DNA of 64,000 bases from Bacteroidia bacterium (GCA_025358025.1 JANYKW010000176.1:1-64000); one strand, 5' to 3'; counted from the stretch's first letter, positions 24,924-35,600 are shown. Made by a program: numbers and translations. Notes: generated by a model not told the origin, from the letters alone.

Positions 24924-25787
24924 ATGAATAAAAAATTTGAAAATCTTTATCGTGAATACCAGGCCGGCAAAACAGAAAGACGCGATTTTATGAAAAGGGC
25001 GGCTGTTTTACTTGGGGGAACCGTTGCTGCGTCCAGTTTTCTGCCGTTGTTTGAAGCAAATTATTTGCAGGCAGCCCAAGTGGTTGTCAATGAGGATGAT
25101 CTGTTTGCCGAGGATATTACCTTTCCCGGAGAAACTGGAGAGATCAAAGCTTTTTTGGCCCGGCCGAAGAAGAAGAAAAAGTACCCGGCAGTTATCGTAA
25201 TCCACGAAAATAAGGGTTTACAGCCTCATATCAGGGATGTGAACAGACGGATGGCGGCCGAAGGATTCCTTTCGTTGGCTCCTGATGGTTTATCTCCGCT
25301 GGGAGGCACTCCTGTTGATAATGTAGAGGAAGCTACAAAAAAAATTGGTCAGCTGGACCGGGACAAAACGATCGCGAACTTTGTTGCAGCAGTTAAGTAT
25401 CTGAAAACACATCCTCAAAGCAACGGGAAAGTCGGTTGTACCGGTTTCTGCTGGGGTGGAGCCATGACCAACAATGTAGCCGTTCAGGCACCCGATCTGG
25501 ATGCGGCGGTTCCATATTACGGGAGTTGCCCGAAAAACGAAGATGTACCCAAAATTAAAGCTCCCATTCTGGCGCATTATGCAAGTGACGATGCCAGAAT
25601 CAACCAGGGAATCGAAGGATTTGAAAAAGCACTGAAAGAGGCAGGGAAAGATTATCAGCTCTTCACTTATCCCGATACCAAACATGCCTTTAACAACGAC
25701 TCCAACCCTGAAAGATACAACGAAGCTGCGGCAAAACTTGCCTGGAAAAGAACCGTTGATTTCTTTAAGGAAAAATTGAAGAGTTGA
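24924..25787 (+). CDS. Tat-exported dienelactone hydrolase-family esterase
   Basis: A 287-residue alpha/beta hydrolase. The N-terminus has a twin-arginine signal (TERRDFMKRAAVLLGG), implying export of a folded protein to the periplasm. The DLH triad is visible: Cys176 in GFCWGG, Asp near 222 in SDDARIN and His254 in TKHAFNND. It is related to carboxymethylenebutenolidases; the physiological ester or lactone is unknown. The upstream divergent gap (24769-24923) is AT-rich with no exact TAnnTTTG match. Confidence 0.9.
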   Translation: MNKKFENLYREYQAGKTERRDFMKRAAVLLGGTVAASSFLPLFEANYLQAAQVVVNEDDLFAEDITFPGETGEIKAFLARPKKKKKYPAVIVIHENKGLQPHIRDVNRRMAAEGFLSLAPDGLSPLGGTPVDNVEEATKKIGQLDRDKTIANFVAAVKYLKTHPQSNGKVGCTGFCWGGAMTNNVAVQAPDLDAAVPYYGSCPKNEDVPKIKAPILAHYASDDARINQGIEGFEKALKEAGKDYQLFTYPDTKHAFNNDSNPERYNEAAAKLAWKRTVDFFKEKLKS

Positions 25788-25830
25788 AGATTGTATTCTA
25801 CTCTTAGTGAAACCTTCGTGTCCTGGTGAC

Positions 25831-25865
25831 TTTGTGGCAGGAATAAATAGCCGCTAAGCCACAAA
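25831..25865. repeat. Hairpin in a dispersed-repeat-like intergenic stretch
   Basis: TTTGTGGC (25831-25838) is complemented by GCCACAAA (25858-25865). The surrounding text (CTTCGTGTCCTGGTGACTTT) resembles the cytosine/guanine-rich 'cgtgtccttgtgg' intergenic repeats seen in many Bacteroidota genomes. It lies between the convergent DLH and radical SAM genes and may act as a bidirectional terminator. Confidence 0.5.
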
Positions 25866-25907
25866 AATACATGTGTTTTATGATAAAATACCCAAGAGCA
25901 AACCAGC

Positions 25908-27059
25908 TTATACTTTTGAGCCTGCTAAATATGCAATTGCATCCACAAAAGGGGAGCAATGGTTGAAGAAATTTTTGTAGCCTTCGCACAGGTAATTGAG
26001 TCCGTTTTCACCCGCCGGGCTTTTTATAAACCGGTTTTTGGGACACTCTCCGTTACACATGGCCAGAACTTCACAACTCAGACAGTAAGCGGGCAGGGTA
26101 TTGAATTTAGCCGTGCCAAAAGCCTGTTGTTGAGCATCGTCCAGTAGCGCTGACAAATGGATCTGGTTAATATTTCCAATCCGGTGTTCCTTGCTGACAA
26201 AATGGTCGCAGGAGTAGAAGTCTCCATTTTTTTCCAGTACAGGAACGCCACCACAGGTTTTTTTAAATATACAAAGGGTATGATCCTGTTTAAATGCGGT
26301 GCGAAACGCTTCTTCAAATAACTGAATTTTGATTTTACCAATGTCGCGTATCTGCCATTCGTCGAATATTTCGATCAGAAAATTTCCGAATGCTTTTGCT
26401 GACACAGAATCTAAAGTGACGCTGGTTTGAGAAGCAAAATCACGGTTGACAAGTGGGAGGAAGCTGATGTATTCAGTGCCCAGAGACTTAAAGAAATTGT
26501 AGGTTGCTAATGGGTAATTGGCATTGTAACTATTTATTACACACAGGACTTCTGGATTTATCGCATATTTTTTCAAAAGGTTGTATCCTTCCAGTACTTT
26601 TTTAAAAGTACCTTTTCCCGATTTAGAAATGCGGAATTTGTTGTGAATCGTTTTGGGTCCATCCATACTGATTCCAACCAGAAATTTTTTTTCAGCCAAG
26701 AACCGGCACCAGTCGTCGTTGAGGTTTACTCCATTAGTCTGTATTCCGTTGATTATTAGTTTTTGGTGCGGATTATTTTTCTCTTGAATTTCGACTGCTT
26801 TCCTGTAGAAATCAAGACCTGCCAGGGTAGGTTCACCGCCATGCCAGCTAAAAAGCACAGGCTCTTCGGTGGAAGCTTCCAGATGTTGAATAATATATTT
26901 CTCCAGAAGCTCCTCAGACATTACATTGGCATTGCCTCTATGCAAATCCTGTTTGTCAAGGTAATAACAATACTTGCATGCGAGGTTGCATAAGGCACCG
27001 ATGGGTTTGACAAATAGCTGGAACGATCGGGTGGGGTGGGGCATAACATCACCAATCAT
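25908..27059 (-). CDS. Anaerobic sulfatase-maturase-type radical SAM/SPASM enzyme
   Basis: A 383-residue radical SAM protein. The 4Fe-4S cysteines are in CNLACKYCYY (Cys24, 28, 31), followed by WHGGEPTLAGLDFY and the family text GIQTNG. The SPASM region carries CGGVPVLEKNGDFYSCDHFV, CLSC, CNGECPKNRF and LCEGY. This order is that of anSME, which oxidises a Cys or Ser of type I sulfatases to formylglycine. No sulfatase gene is in the window. The gene starts 12 bp after the ABC-2 permease stop codon, so it reads as the last gene of the efflux operon. An in-frame ATG at 27044 is an alternative start. A different peptide substrate is possible. Confidence 0.86.
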   Translation of the reverse strand: MIGDVMPHPTRSFQLFVKPIGALCNLACKYCYYLDKQDLHRGNANVMSEELLEKYIIQHLEASTEEPVLFSWHGGEPTLAGLDFYRKAVEIQEKNNPHQKLIINGIQTNGVNLNDDWCRFLAEKKFLVGISMDGPKTIHNKFRISKSGKGTFKKVLEGYNLLKKYAINPEVLCVINSYNANYPLATYNFFKSLGTEYISFLPLVNRDFASQTSVTLDSVSAKAFGNFLIEIFDEWQIRDIGKIKIQLFEEAFRTAFKQDHTLCIFKKTCGGVPVLEKNGDFYSCDHFVSKEHRIGNINQIHLSALLDDAQQQAFGTAKFNTLPAYCLSCEVLAMCNGECPKNRFIKSPAGENGLNYLCEGYKNFFNHCSPFVDAIAYLAGSKV

Positions 27060-27071
27060 AAGATTACCGCA

Positions 27072-27803
27072 TTATTTCAGGAACTTCTCCCTTCGCTGCA
27101 AATTGGTCAATCCACCGAGTAAAAATATCACGCTGCCTATACCGAGAAAAATGCGGTTCTTTTGGGAGATCTGGGCCCAAACCATCTCGTTCATCCGATC
27201 GGGGATGCTGTAAGGGTTATGGAATACGTTCCACTGTGTTTTGCCCAGTGCATCGCCCATCATCAACAGAAAAACACCAATAATGATCATCACCACGGCA
27301 GTTCCGTTCCCATTTTTTACAATTGTTGAGACCAAAAATGCCATGCATCCCAAAAAGAAGACCGGAAACATCAATTGAAAGGACATATTAAAGACAGGAT
27401 AAGGAGTTAGTCCGAAGTAGCCGATCCAGCAAAAAATATAAAGGATCGCCCAGGTGAGCAAAAAGATCATAAAAAGTCTCACCAGCCATACTTTGTACCT
27501 GTAATCCGGGATCCCAAAAAGAATTTCCAGTATCCTGGAGTCTGCATCGTTCTGAATCCCAAACACGGTGGGGTAAAAGACCAGCAAAATCCCCGGGAAA
27601 AAGAGAATGCCATATACATTGGAGGAGTTGAATGTTTGTGTATAGAAGACAAGGTTTATTGACAACATGATGTAAAATACCAGAGAAGCAAGTACAAACC
27701 AGAAAAAGCGACCTGCAAAAATGATCTTGAGATTGTACCGGGCCATCTTCAGCACCAAATCCGTCCTGTTCTTTAGTTTACTCTTCCAAACTGCGTTATC
27801 CAT
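27072..27803 (-). CDS. Small ABC-2-type permease
   Basis: A 243-residue protein with about six hydrophobic segments after a basic N-terminal region, the layout of an ABC-2 exporter membrane subunit. It has no ATPase domain of its own. It lies 121 bp downstream of the RND-ABC fusion gene, so the ATPase domain on that fusion is a natural partner; this is inference from position. The N-terminal text (ARYNLKIIFAGRFFW) resembles the start of the larger permease at 38391-41753 (AKYESITLFRSWFFR), suggesting the two permeases are distant paralogues. Confidence 0.78.
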   Translation of the reverse strand: MDNAVWKSKLKNRTDLVLKMARYNLKIIFAGRFFWFVLASLVFYIMLSINLVFYTQTFNSSNVYGILFFPGILLVFYPTVFGIQNDADSRILEILFGIPDYRYKVWLVRLFMIFLLTWAILYIFCWIGYFGLTPYPVFNMSFQLMFPVFFLGCMAFLVSTIVKNGNGTAVVMIIIGVFLLMMGDALGKTQWNVFHNPYSIPDRMNEMVWAQISQKNRIFLGIGSVIFLLGGLTNLQRREKFLK

Positions 27804-27840
27804 TTCGCTATTATATCAAATATTGTAATTAATACTTAAA

Positions 27841-27931
27841 GACATGAGATATAAGAGATAAACCATGAGAAAGGAAGAAGAATGAAGCATGCAATCTCAT
27901 ATCTCATGGTTTATCTCTTATGTCTCATATC
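27841..27931. repeat. Inverted repeat, copy 2 of dispersed ATGAGATATAAGA family
   Basis: The 30-nt arm 27841-27870 pairs with 27902-27931 with only two mismatches and a 31-nt loop; the arms start GACATGAGATATAAGAGATA. The right arm runs into the last codons and stop codon of the RND-ABC fusion gene. On the minus strand the hairpin would form directly at the end of that gene, before the ABC-2 permease gene, so it may stabilise or attenuate the transcript. Confidence 0.85.
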
Positions 27932-30900
27932 TGTTTCTTAAATCCTTTGAGTATGCACAAATAAGCCTCCTCAAGAACAGGTTTAACTACTACTGCATCT
28001 TCTGCAGGTTTGTCTGCAGAGAGGAATCTGATCTTGATCATCTCTCCGTCGCGCATGTGGTGAATGACCCTCTCCTTCATTGGGAAAGCATCGAACTCTT
28101 TGGCAGGTATACTGAATTGCCATACAAAACCCTCTGCCAGTTTTACCATGTCGTTCGGATGACCTGTATAACACAACTCACCGCGGTTGACAACAGCTAC
28201 CTGATTGCATGAGCTTGAAATATCCTCGATGATATGGGTAGAGAAAATGACGATACGTTCACGGCTCAGTTCAACCAACAGATTCCTGAAACGGATTCTT
28301 TCACGTGGATCCAAACCGGCTGTTGGTTCGTCTACCACCAGAATACGCGGCAGATGGAGCAGAATCTGGGCTATACCCATCCGCTGTTTCATTCCTCCTG
28401 AGAAACCGCCTATCTTCTCGTCTTTGCGGTCCCAAAGGTGTACGGAACTCAATACATATTCAATGCGCTTATCCCGTGCAGCCCCATCGGTCAGCCCTTT
28501 AAGTATGCCTTGATAATCCAGAAACTCGTAAGCAGACATATTTTCGTAGGTGCCAAACTCCTGCGGAAGGTATCCGATCAAGCCTTGCAGCTCTTCACGC
28601 TTTTCCTGGGTGTCTATACCATTGATCCAGACCTTGCCGTAGCTTTGTTCGTATATACCGCAAATCACCCGCATCATGGTCGATTTCCCGGCCCCATTGG
28701 GTCCGAGCAATCCAATCATACCGGTATTAATTTCAAGGGAGACTCCTTTGAGCGCTTTGAAAGGATCCCTCTTACGGCCGATAACAGGCATTTGTTCAAC
28801 CAGCTTATAGAAAACTCTTCGAATGCCGGCAAATCGTCCTTTGAGCCTTTCAATATTTATATTTTCATCGTATAGTCTTTTCGCCGTAGTGTCAACAGCA
28901 AGAATAAAATACCAGATTATGCCAAGTATTGCTACCGATACGATCTTTTCCCATTTAAAATAAAAGAATATCAAAACAAGCGCGGGAATCCCCCAATACA
29001 GCACCCTGGATCCTGATTTTGCCAGTTTATCCATCCAATTTTTCTTTTCATTCTGAGACCGGTAGTTGAGATATTCTTTGATGGGACCCCACATACCCAA
29101 TATCATCAGGTAGCTGAAAATGGCAAATATCAAGGCATACAAATTGTTCTGCAGATAGACAAGTGTAAAGTAGATCATGAATCCCAGCAATGGAATTTGC
29201 CAGATGAAAAGATCAAAGTCTGTAATTTTTCTGTAATATTTTAATTGACCCGCCCTTTCTCTAATATTTCGGTTGCCTTTCCACTCTCTGGCAAAACGAC
29301 TTCCCCAATCGTAAATTTTTACCAGATTTTCAATTTTGATGGTGATCTGACTGGCAGGATCGATGACTGTCTCCTTGGCTTTTCTCAGGCTGTTCATGAT
29401 AAACCAGGTTCCTCCGGGAACGACAATCACCAAAGCTATTGTATCCAGTAATTTCCACAAGAAGTCATCCACTTTGGTGTATATCAATATGATACCAGTA
29501 ATAAACAGGGCTCCTTGTAAAATTTTTAATTTCCAGTTCAAATCCCTCATCCAATGAATTGATGTCTCAAGGCCTGAATAGAAAGTTGGAATAAATACCA
29601 GTGTCAGGAGGGTGCTCAAACTTAATCCGCCGATGACAGTAATGGCAAAAGGAGCTCCAATCGCACCAACATATTCATTATCACCCATTGCCAAAGGCAA
29701 CATGGCTGCAATGGTGGCGATTGCCGTGATAAGAATAGGTCGAAGCCTCGACATGCCGGCCATCATCAGTGCCCGGTTTTTTCCGAATCCGCGTTTACGG
29801 AGAATTTGGGTATAATCGATCAGGATAATCCCGTTGTTTACCACCACACCGATTAAGATCAGAAATCCAGTCAGCGTGTTGGCACTGAAAAGTGAATTGT
29901 GGGAAAAGATCAAAGCAAGGAAAGAACCAATCGCAGCCAGAGGGATGGAAAACATCAAAACAAACGGTGTTGATATTGATTCAAAAACGGAAGCCATGAT
30001 CATGAATATCAAAAAGAAAGCTGCAAAGATCAGAAAATAGAAATCCTTGAGTGTATCTTCTTCATGGATGACCTGTATGGCAATACCGGATGGCATATTA
30101 TAATTTTCAACAATTTTGTCGACCTCTGCCCTGTATGATTCAAGTAGATCTTTGGAATCCTGTGAAGCATCCACGAAGCGGAAGCGCACTTCGACTTGTT
30201 TCTCCTGGTTCACCCTGTTTATGGTTGCATAGCCTGATGAGAGCACTACATCGCTGATATTCTGAAGTTCATGCAGACCTCCTTTTGTATCTGCAATGGG
30301 AAGGGTTCTAAGGTCAAAAGCTGTTCTGTTCTTTTTAGCTTCTTCAGCTGTCTGCCCCTTTTTTGGCATCTCCTTGATGGTGATGTCATATTGTTCGTTG
30401 CCTTGCTTGTAAGGGACATTTGTAACGATCTCCTTACTGAATGAGTTTAATTCTCCTGATATGCTGGCCAGGGAGACATCATAAGTGTTCATCAGCAAAG
30501 GATTGAAGCTGAGGTGAACCTCAGGTCTGTTATTGGAATAGCTTACCCTGACCCCATTCATGGATTCGAGGCTCTCTAAAAAATACTGTAAATCAGAGGC
30601 TACATTTTTCATTACTTCAAAATCCTCGCCTTTGATGACAATGCGTTCCCAATTGGAACCGACTCCCATCATTGCCATGAAATTTCCCGATCCTGAACTG
30701 GTCATCGGCATGCCGCCTCCGATGCTGTTACTTCCGGTAGAAGATGCATCTGCAATATCTATCGTCCCGCCCGGAACATCATTCACTTTGTTGGTCACCT
30801 CATCGCGGATCTGTGAAAGTGAACGTTTTTTTATTTTCTCGTAATCCTCCTTCAGTTGGACTGTCACACTTGCACTCTCAACCTGGATATTACTGGTTAC

Positions 30901-32667
30901 ATCTTTAATCTCCTCGATCCCTTTAATCCGGTTTTCAATTTCACTCACGACCTTATCACTCGATTCAATCGTTGAACCGGAAGGTAAAGTAACATTAATA
31001 CGGAAAGCTGTAGTTTTGACCTCAGTAAGGGTATTCATACTAAGCGCAAGACAGATAAATATGGTGACAAAGAAGAAAATAAGACCGCCAACTATGGTTT
31101 GAACCGGTTTTCTTAACGAATATTTCAAAATCATATAATAGGCCTGAACAAGCTTGTTACGTGTTGAGACCTTGGTGAATTCCATACTTCCACCCGCTTT
31201 CTTTTTCAGGAAGGCATAAGCCATCATGGGTACCAAAAGCATTGCGACTGCCAATGAAACCGTCAGCGTCGAAATGATTGAAATACCAATATTCTTGCCT
31301 AAAAGCTTAATGGCGAAATTATCCGAGAAAAGAAAAGGCAGAAATACAGTGGCTGTAGTCAATGTTGAAGCCAGTACTGAACGCCATACTTCGGTGGTTC
31401 CCTGGATAACAGAATCCCGGGGAGACTTACCTGTGGCCCGCAGTCTGTATATATTTTCCAGCACGACTACACTGTTGTCCAGCAATATTCCCACAGCCAA
31501 AGCCATTCCTATAAGGGTCAGGCTATTGATAGTCACATCCGAATAATAGAAAACATTAAAGGCTGTCAGAACCGAGATGGGTATTGCCAGCGCTATAATT
31601 GAAACAAGCTGAATATTTTTCAGGAAGATCCACAATACAAAAATAGCCAGAAGTGCACCGACAAGTGCAAGTTCACCAATCTGGTTGAGGTTCTTCTCCA
31701 TCGTTTCCGCCGCATTGTTTTGCACCGTGATCTCGATTTCTTTCTGGACAAGGTCACTGTTTAATTTTGCAATAACCTCCAGCGTTTTCTTGGAGAGATC
31801 GATCAGATTGGATTGTGCATCGTTGACAAGGGTAATTGAAACGGCATCCTTACCATTTACCCTTGAATAGGAGGTCTGCTCTTTGGTGCCGAAATAGACT
31901 TTGGCAACATCCTTGAGTAAGATAGGACCATCAGCAATTACCAGGTTTTCAATCTGGCCAAGATTATCAAACTCAGAAGTAACCTGTACGGCAAACTTAA
32001 GATTTGAGCCATAAACATTACCGGCATAGGCCCTGGTACGGTAGTTTTGCGTGAGTTTACTCCGAATACTGGATGCTGTAATTTTGTATGCATCACAGAC
32101 ATCCATATCCAACTGAATTTCTATTGTTTTCTCACGGCCGCCAAAAATATTTATTCCGGCAATTCCATCAATATTCTGAAGTTCGGGTTTGATTTTCTGA
32201 TCAGTAATATTTCTCACCAGGTCAACACCACCACTGCCACGAACCTGCAGCTGCATGAATTGTTTACTCATTTGCTGAAGATCCACCTTTACCAGGGTCA
32301 CAATAAATTGCTCCGGAATGGTTGACTTGATTTCGTTGATTTTCTCCTGAAGCTTCAGGTAGGTATATTTAAAATTGACTTTTTTGTTAAATGTCACCAT
32401 GATTGTCCCGCGTCTGGACTGACATGTAGACTCCATGTCTTCAATTCCCTGCAGTGATCCAATGACTCCTTCGAGTGGAATGATGGCCTGACTCTCCATG
32501 AATTTAGGGTCGACCTCCTGTTGGCAAACAACCTGCACATAAAGGATTGGAAGTTCAGCATTCGGGAATAGTTCCATAGAAAGATTTTTCCATGAAACAT
32601 ATCCCAACATGCTTAACCCCAGGAAGAGCATGCTGATCAATACTTTTCTTTTTATAATAAAGTCCAT
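27925..32667 (-). CDS. RND efflux pump fused to a C-terminal ABC ATPase domain
   Basis: A single 1580-residue open frame. Residues 1-1035 are an AcrB/HAE-type RND pump with the usual 12 helices and two large periplasmic loops; helix 4 has GILLDNSVVVLENI (Asp397-Asn398). Residues about 1045-1260 hold some six further hydrophobic segments not found in standard RND pumps. Residues 1302-1580 are a complete ABC ATPase: Walker A GPNGAGKST 1322-1330, signature SGGMKQR from 1423, Walker B ILVVDEP 1442-1448, H-loop His1478. A Gly/Met/Ser-rich stretch at 643-670 interrupts the second porter loop. The ATPase part closely resembles the separate ATPase at 41781-42677. A normal RND pump, adaptor and outer-membrane channel lie upstream in the same operon. 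How proton-driven and ATP-driven parts cooperate is unknown. Confidence 0.93.
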   Translation of the reverse strand: MDFIIKRKVLISMLFLGLSMLGYVSWKNLSMELFPNAELPILYVQVVCQQEVDPKFMESQAIIPLEGVIGSLQGIEDMESTCQSRRGTIMVTFNKKVNFKYTYLKLQEKINEIKSTIPEQFIVTLVKVDLQQMSKQFMQLQVRGSGGVDLVRNITDQKIKPELQNIDGIAGINIFGGREKTIEIQLDMDVCDAYKITASSIRSKLTQNYRTRAYAGNVYGSNLKFAVQVTSEFDNLGQIENLVIADGPILLKDVAKVYFGTKEQTSYSRVNGKDAVSITLVNDAQSNLIDLSKKTLEVIAKLNSDLVQKEIEITVQNNAAETMEKNLNQIGELALVGALLAIFVLWIFLKNIQLVSIIALAIPISVLTAFNVFYYSDVTINSLTLIGMALAVGILLDNSVVVLENIYRLRATGKSPRDSVIQGTTEVWRSVLASTLTTATVFLPFLFSDNFAIKLLGKNIGISIISTLTVSLAVAMLLVPMMAYAFLKKKAGGSMEFTKVSTRNKLVQAYYMILKYSLRKPVQTIVGGLIFFFVTIFICLALSMNTLTEVKTTAFRINVTLPSGSTIESSDKVVSEIENRIKGIEEIKDVTSNIQVESASVTVQLKEDYEKIKKRSLSQIRDEVTNKVNDVPGGTIDIADASSTGSNSIGGGMPMTSSGSGNFMAMMGVGSNWERIVIKGEDFEVMKNVASDLQYFLESLESMNGVRVSYSNNRPEVHLSFNPLLMNTYDVSLASISGELNSFSKEIVTNVPYKQGNEQYDITIKEMPKKGQTAEEAKKNRTAFDLRTLPIADTKGGLHELQNISDVVLSSGYATINRVNQEKQVEVRFRFVDASQDSKDLLESYRAEVDKIVENYNMPSGIAIQVIHEEDTLKDFYFLIFAAFFLIFMIMASVFESISTPFVLMFSIPLAAIGSFLALIFSHNSLFSANTLTGFLILIGVVVNNGIILIDYTQILRKRGFGKNRALMMAGMSRLRPILITAIATIAAMLPLAMGDNEYVGAIGAPFAITVIGGLSLSTLLTLVFIPTFYSGLETSIHWMRDLNWKLKILQGALFITGIILIYTKVDDFLWKLLDTIALVIVVPGGTWFIMNSLRKAKETVIDPASQITIKIENLVKIYDWGSRFAREWKGNRNIRERAGQLKYYRKITDFDLFIWQIPLLGFMIYFTLVYLQNNLYALIFAIFSYLMILGMWGPIKEYLNYRSQNEKKNWMDKLAKSGSRVLYWGIPALVLIFFYFKWEKIVSVAILGIIWYFILAVDTTAKRLYDENINIERLKGRFAGIRRVFYKLVEQMPVIGRKRDPFKALKGVSLEINTGMIGLLGPNGAGKSTMMRVICGIYEQSYGKVWINGIDTQEKREELQGLIGYLPQEFGTYENMSAYEFLDYQGILKGLTDGAARDKRIEYVLSSVHLWDRKDEKIGGFSGGMKQRMGIAQILLHLPRILVVDEPTAGLDPRERIRFRNLLVELSRERIVIFSTHIIEDISSSCNQVAVVNRGELCYTGHPNDMVKLAEGFVWQFSIPAKEFDAFPMKERVIHHMRDGEMIKIRFLSADKPAEDAVVVKPVLEEAYLCILKGFKKQI

Positions 32668-32685
32668 CCGTTGAAAATTGTTGGT

Positions 32686-35600
32686 TTAATTGTTCTGCCC
32701 GATGGGTTTGTTGCTTGTTAACAGATCATAAACGCAAGGGATAACCACAAGGGTAAGCAATGTGCTTGTAACCATTCCTCCGATTACGGCAAGTGCCATT
32801 GGCGATCTGAGTGAAACGCTGTCACCAAAGCCCAGTGTAAGCGGGACCAGGGCAATGACAGTAATAATACTCATCATCAGGATAGGGCGAAGCCTTTGCT
32901 GACCTGCCTGTGCGATGGCTAGTCTTTTCTCTACACCAGATTCACGCAACTGGTTGATCCGGTCGACCAGGATAATAGAGTCGTTCACGGCGATACCACC
33001 CAGCATGATGATACCGATCAGCGCCATCATGTTAAAAGTCTGACCAAGGAGGAAAAAGAGGATAAGGGTTCCGACAATCGCGAAAGGGATGGACAGCAGA
33101 ATCACAAAAGGATGAACCAATGATTCAAATTTTGCAGCTAAAACCATGTAAACCAATACGATGGATAATATTAGTGCAAAACCTAGATTGGCCATGGATT
33201 CTTGTCTTTTTTGCTCTTCACCGGCAATCTTAAAACGATAGTCTGTGGGTAGGTTTATGGCCGAAATCTTCGTCTGAATCTCTTCGGTTATTTTATCCAG
33301 CGATGCACCTTTCTTCAATTCTGCCATTACTTTTCCAACCCGGATCTGGTTGCTGTGGTAAATCTCTTTTGGAGCCAGCGCTTCTTTGAGTGTTGCAACT
33401 TCTCCTAGCCTTACAATTTGTGTACCATTACGAATAATCACATCTCCCAATTCTGATAATCCCAGTTTTGGCAGGTGAATGGTGATGTCGCGTAATTCGC
33501 CGTTCTTGTCATATTGCCCCGCAAGCTGACCTTCCAGCTTGGCAGTCAGCTGTGTAATAATATCACTAACTGCCAGGTTATACGTGCCTGCACGGAAACG
33601 ATCAACCATGACGTTAACTTCAGGATATCCCTCATCCATATTGGTAGTCATATTGTACAACCCGGGTATGTCCTGAACAACCTTTTCTGTGCGGTGAGTC
33701 AATGAATCAAGAACTACCAGATCATCTCCCCTGACTTCTATTACCACCGGTGCATCACTATTCCCCAGAATGCTTTGCAATGCAGTCTCATCCTGCGTGA
33801 AGCTGATCTCCATTTCAGGATTCCGTGCATACCATTCAGCAATTGTAGCGATGACCTTTGAAGAGTTTATTTTTTTATCCGGCTTCAAAATAACTTTAAT
33901 TTCTGCAGTATTGTCTCCTTCAAAGATGGATTCGGAAGTGGATGATGTTCCTGTAGAAGGACCAATCCTTGAGAATATGCCTTGTAAATTTTCTCCCAGG
34001 AGTTCTTTGATTAATCCTTCAATGGACGCCGTTGCTTCGGATGTGCGTATTAAAGTTGTTCCTTCTTTCATTTTTAAGTTGATAGAGAACTCCTTGCTTT
34101 CACTTTTAGGCATAAATTCACTCCCGATATATGGAACCAGCAAGAGAGATAAGCCAAGCAATATAAGTGAGGCGAAGATAACAACCATACGATGGGGGAG
34201 AAGATTGGTCAGAAAGTCGCTGTACCCTTTTCTCTCTTTAATCGTGACGACTACACTTTTCTTATCCCTGAAAAAACGGTGATACAACATTGGTATCAGG
34301 AAAATTGCTACAATCAGAGAGGAAAACAAAGAAAACGCAACAGTCCATGCCTGATCCTTGAAAAGGGCACCGGATGCTCCGTGCATATAAATTATTGGAA
34401 GGAAAACTACGATATGGGTGATGGTAGCGGCTGTAATTGCACCACCTACTTCAGCGGTTCCAACAACAGCAGCCTCCCTGGCAGACATTCCGTTTTCGTG
34501 GTTTCGAAAGATATTTTCCATTACCACGATGGCATTGTCAACGAGCATACCCGCGCCAAGAGCCAGTCCCCCCAGGGTCATTATGTTGAGTGAAAGCCCG
34601 TTGAAATACATCAGGTTAAAGGTGGCTATGATTGATATAGGAATAGATAAACTGACAATCAGGGTGGTTCCTATTTGTCTCAGGAAAAAGAAAAGAATGA
34701 TAATTGCCAGAATGATTCCAATATACATGGTATTCTTTACCTCATCTACTGCACTTCGGATAAATGTACCCTGATTCGAAACAACCGTGAATTTGTATCC
34801 GGGTAATGCTTTTTCGATGGTAGCCAAAGTTTTATTGATTTCTTCAACAGCTTTAACGGTATTGTATTTCGTCTCTTTGTAGATAGACAGTGCAATGCAT
34901 CGTTCACCATTGATTCTGACAATATTGACAGGTTCCTTGTTCTCAAAGCTCACCCTGGCAACATCTTTGAGGAAGGTCGGAGCCTTTTCAGCCGAAGTAC
35001 TTCCAAGAACAGTAGATTTGTATCCTACAATCAGGTTCTCGAAATCCTCCTTTTGCTGCAAAAGGCTAATACCTTTTACTACATACTGCAACCCGGTTTC
35101 CGTTATGGTGCCGCCCGAGATACTCCGATTGTAAGATTGTATTTTCTGCGATAGCTGATCGACTGTTAAATTAAAAGATTCAAGGGCATAGGGATCGGTA
35201 TCAATCCTTACTTCATTTTGTTCGATACCACTTAATTCGACCTGTGCTACCCCTTCGATACGGACAAGTTCGTTCCTGATATAGTTCTCTGCCACTTTTC
35301 TTAACTCATTCATGTCCTTGATGGTAGTATGCGACATACCAACGATCATAGCAGGCTTTGTATTTGGATCGTGCTGCGTAATGGTCATTTCAGTGATCTG
35401 GCTATTCTGGGAATAGGCTGTCAGTGCCTTTTGAAGATCCAGGAATGCTTCGTCCATGTCTTTGTTCCAGGCGTACTCGACAGTAACTTGTGCGGAACCG
35501 GTTTTAGAAATGGAAGAAACCTGAAGTACTCCACTTTGACGTGATGCCACAGCCTCAATATTAGAGACATAAAGTTTTTCCATCTCCTCTGGAGGTCTTT

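Noticed and set aside
31470-31490. Loss of the second TM4 aspartate (Asp-Asn instead of Asp-Asp) as a sign of a dead pump
   Set aside because: Both RND proteins here have LDN or VDN, a common pattern in related HAE-type pumps, so it does not show inactivity.
27925-32667. RND-ABC fusion as a sequencing or gene-calling artefact
   Set aside because: The frame is open for 1580 codons, every domain is complete, and the extra helices bridge the two parts naturally; an error would more likely break the frame.
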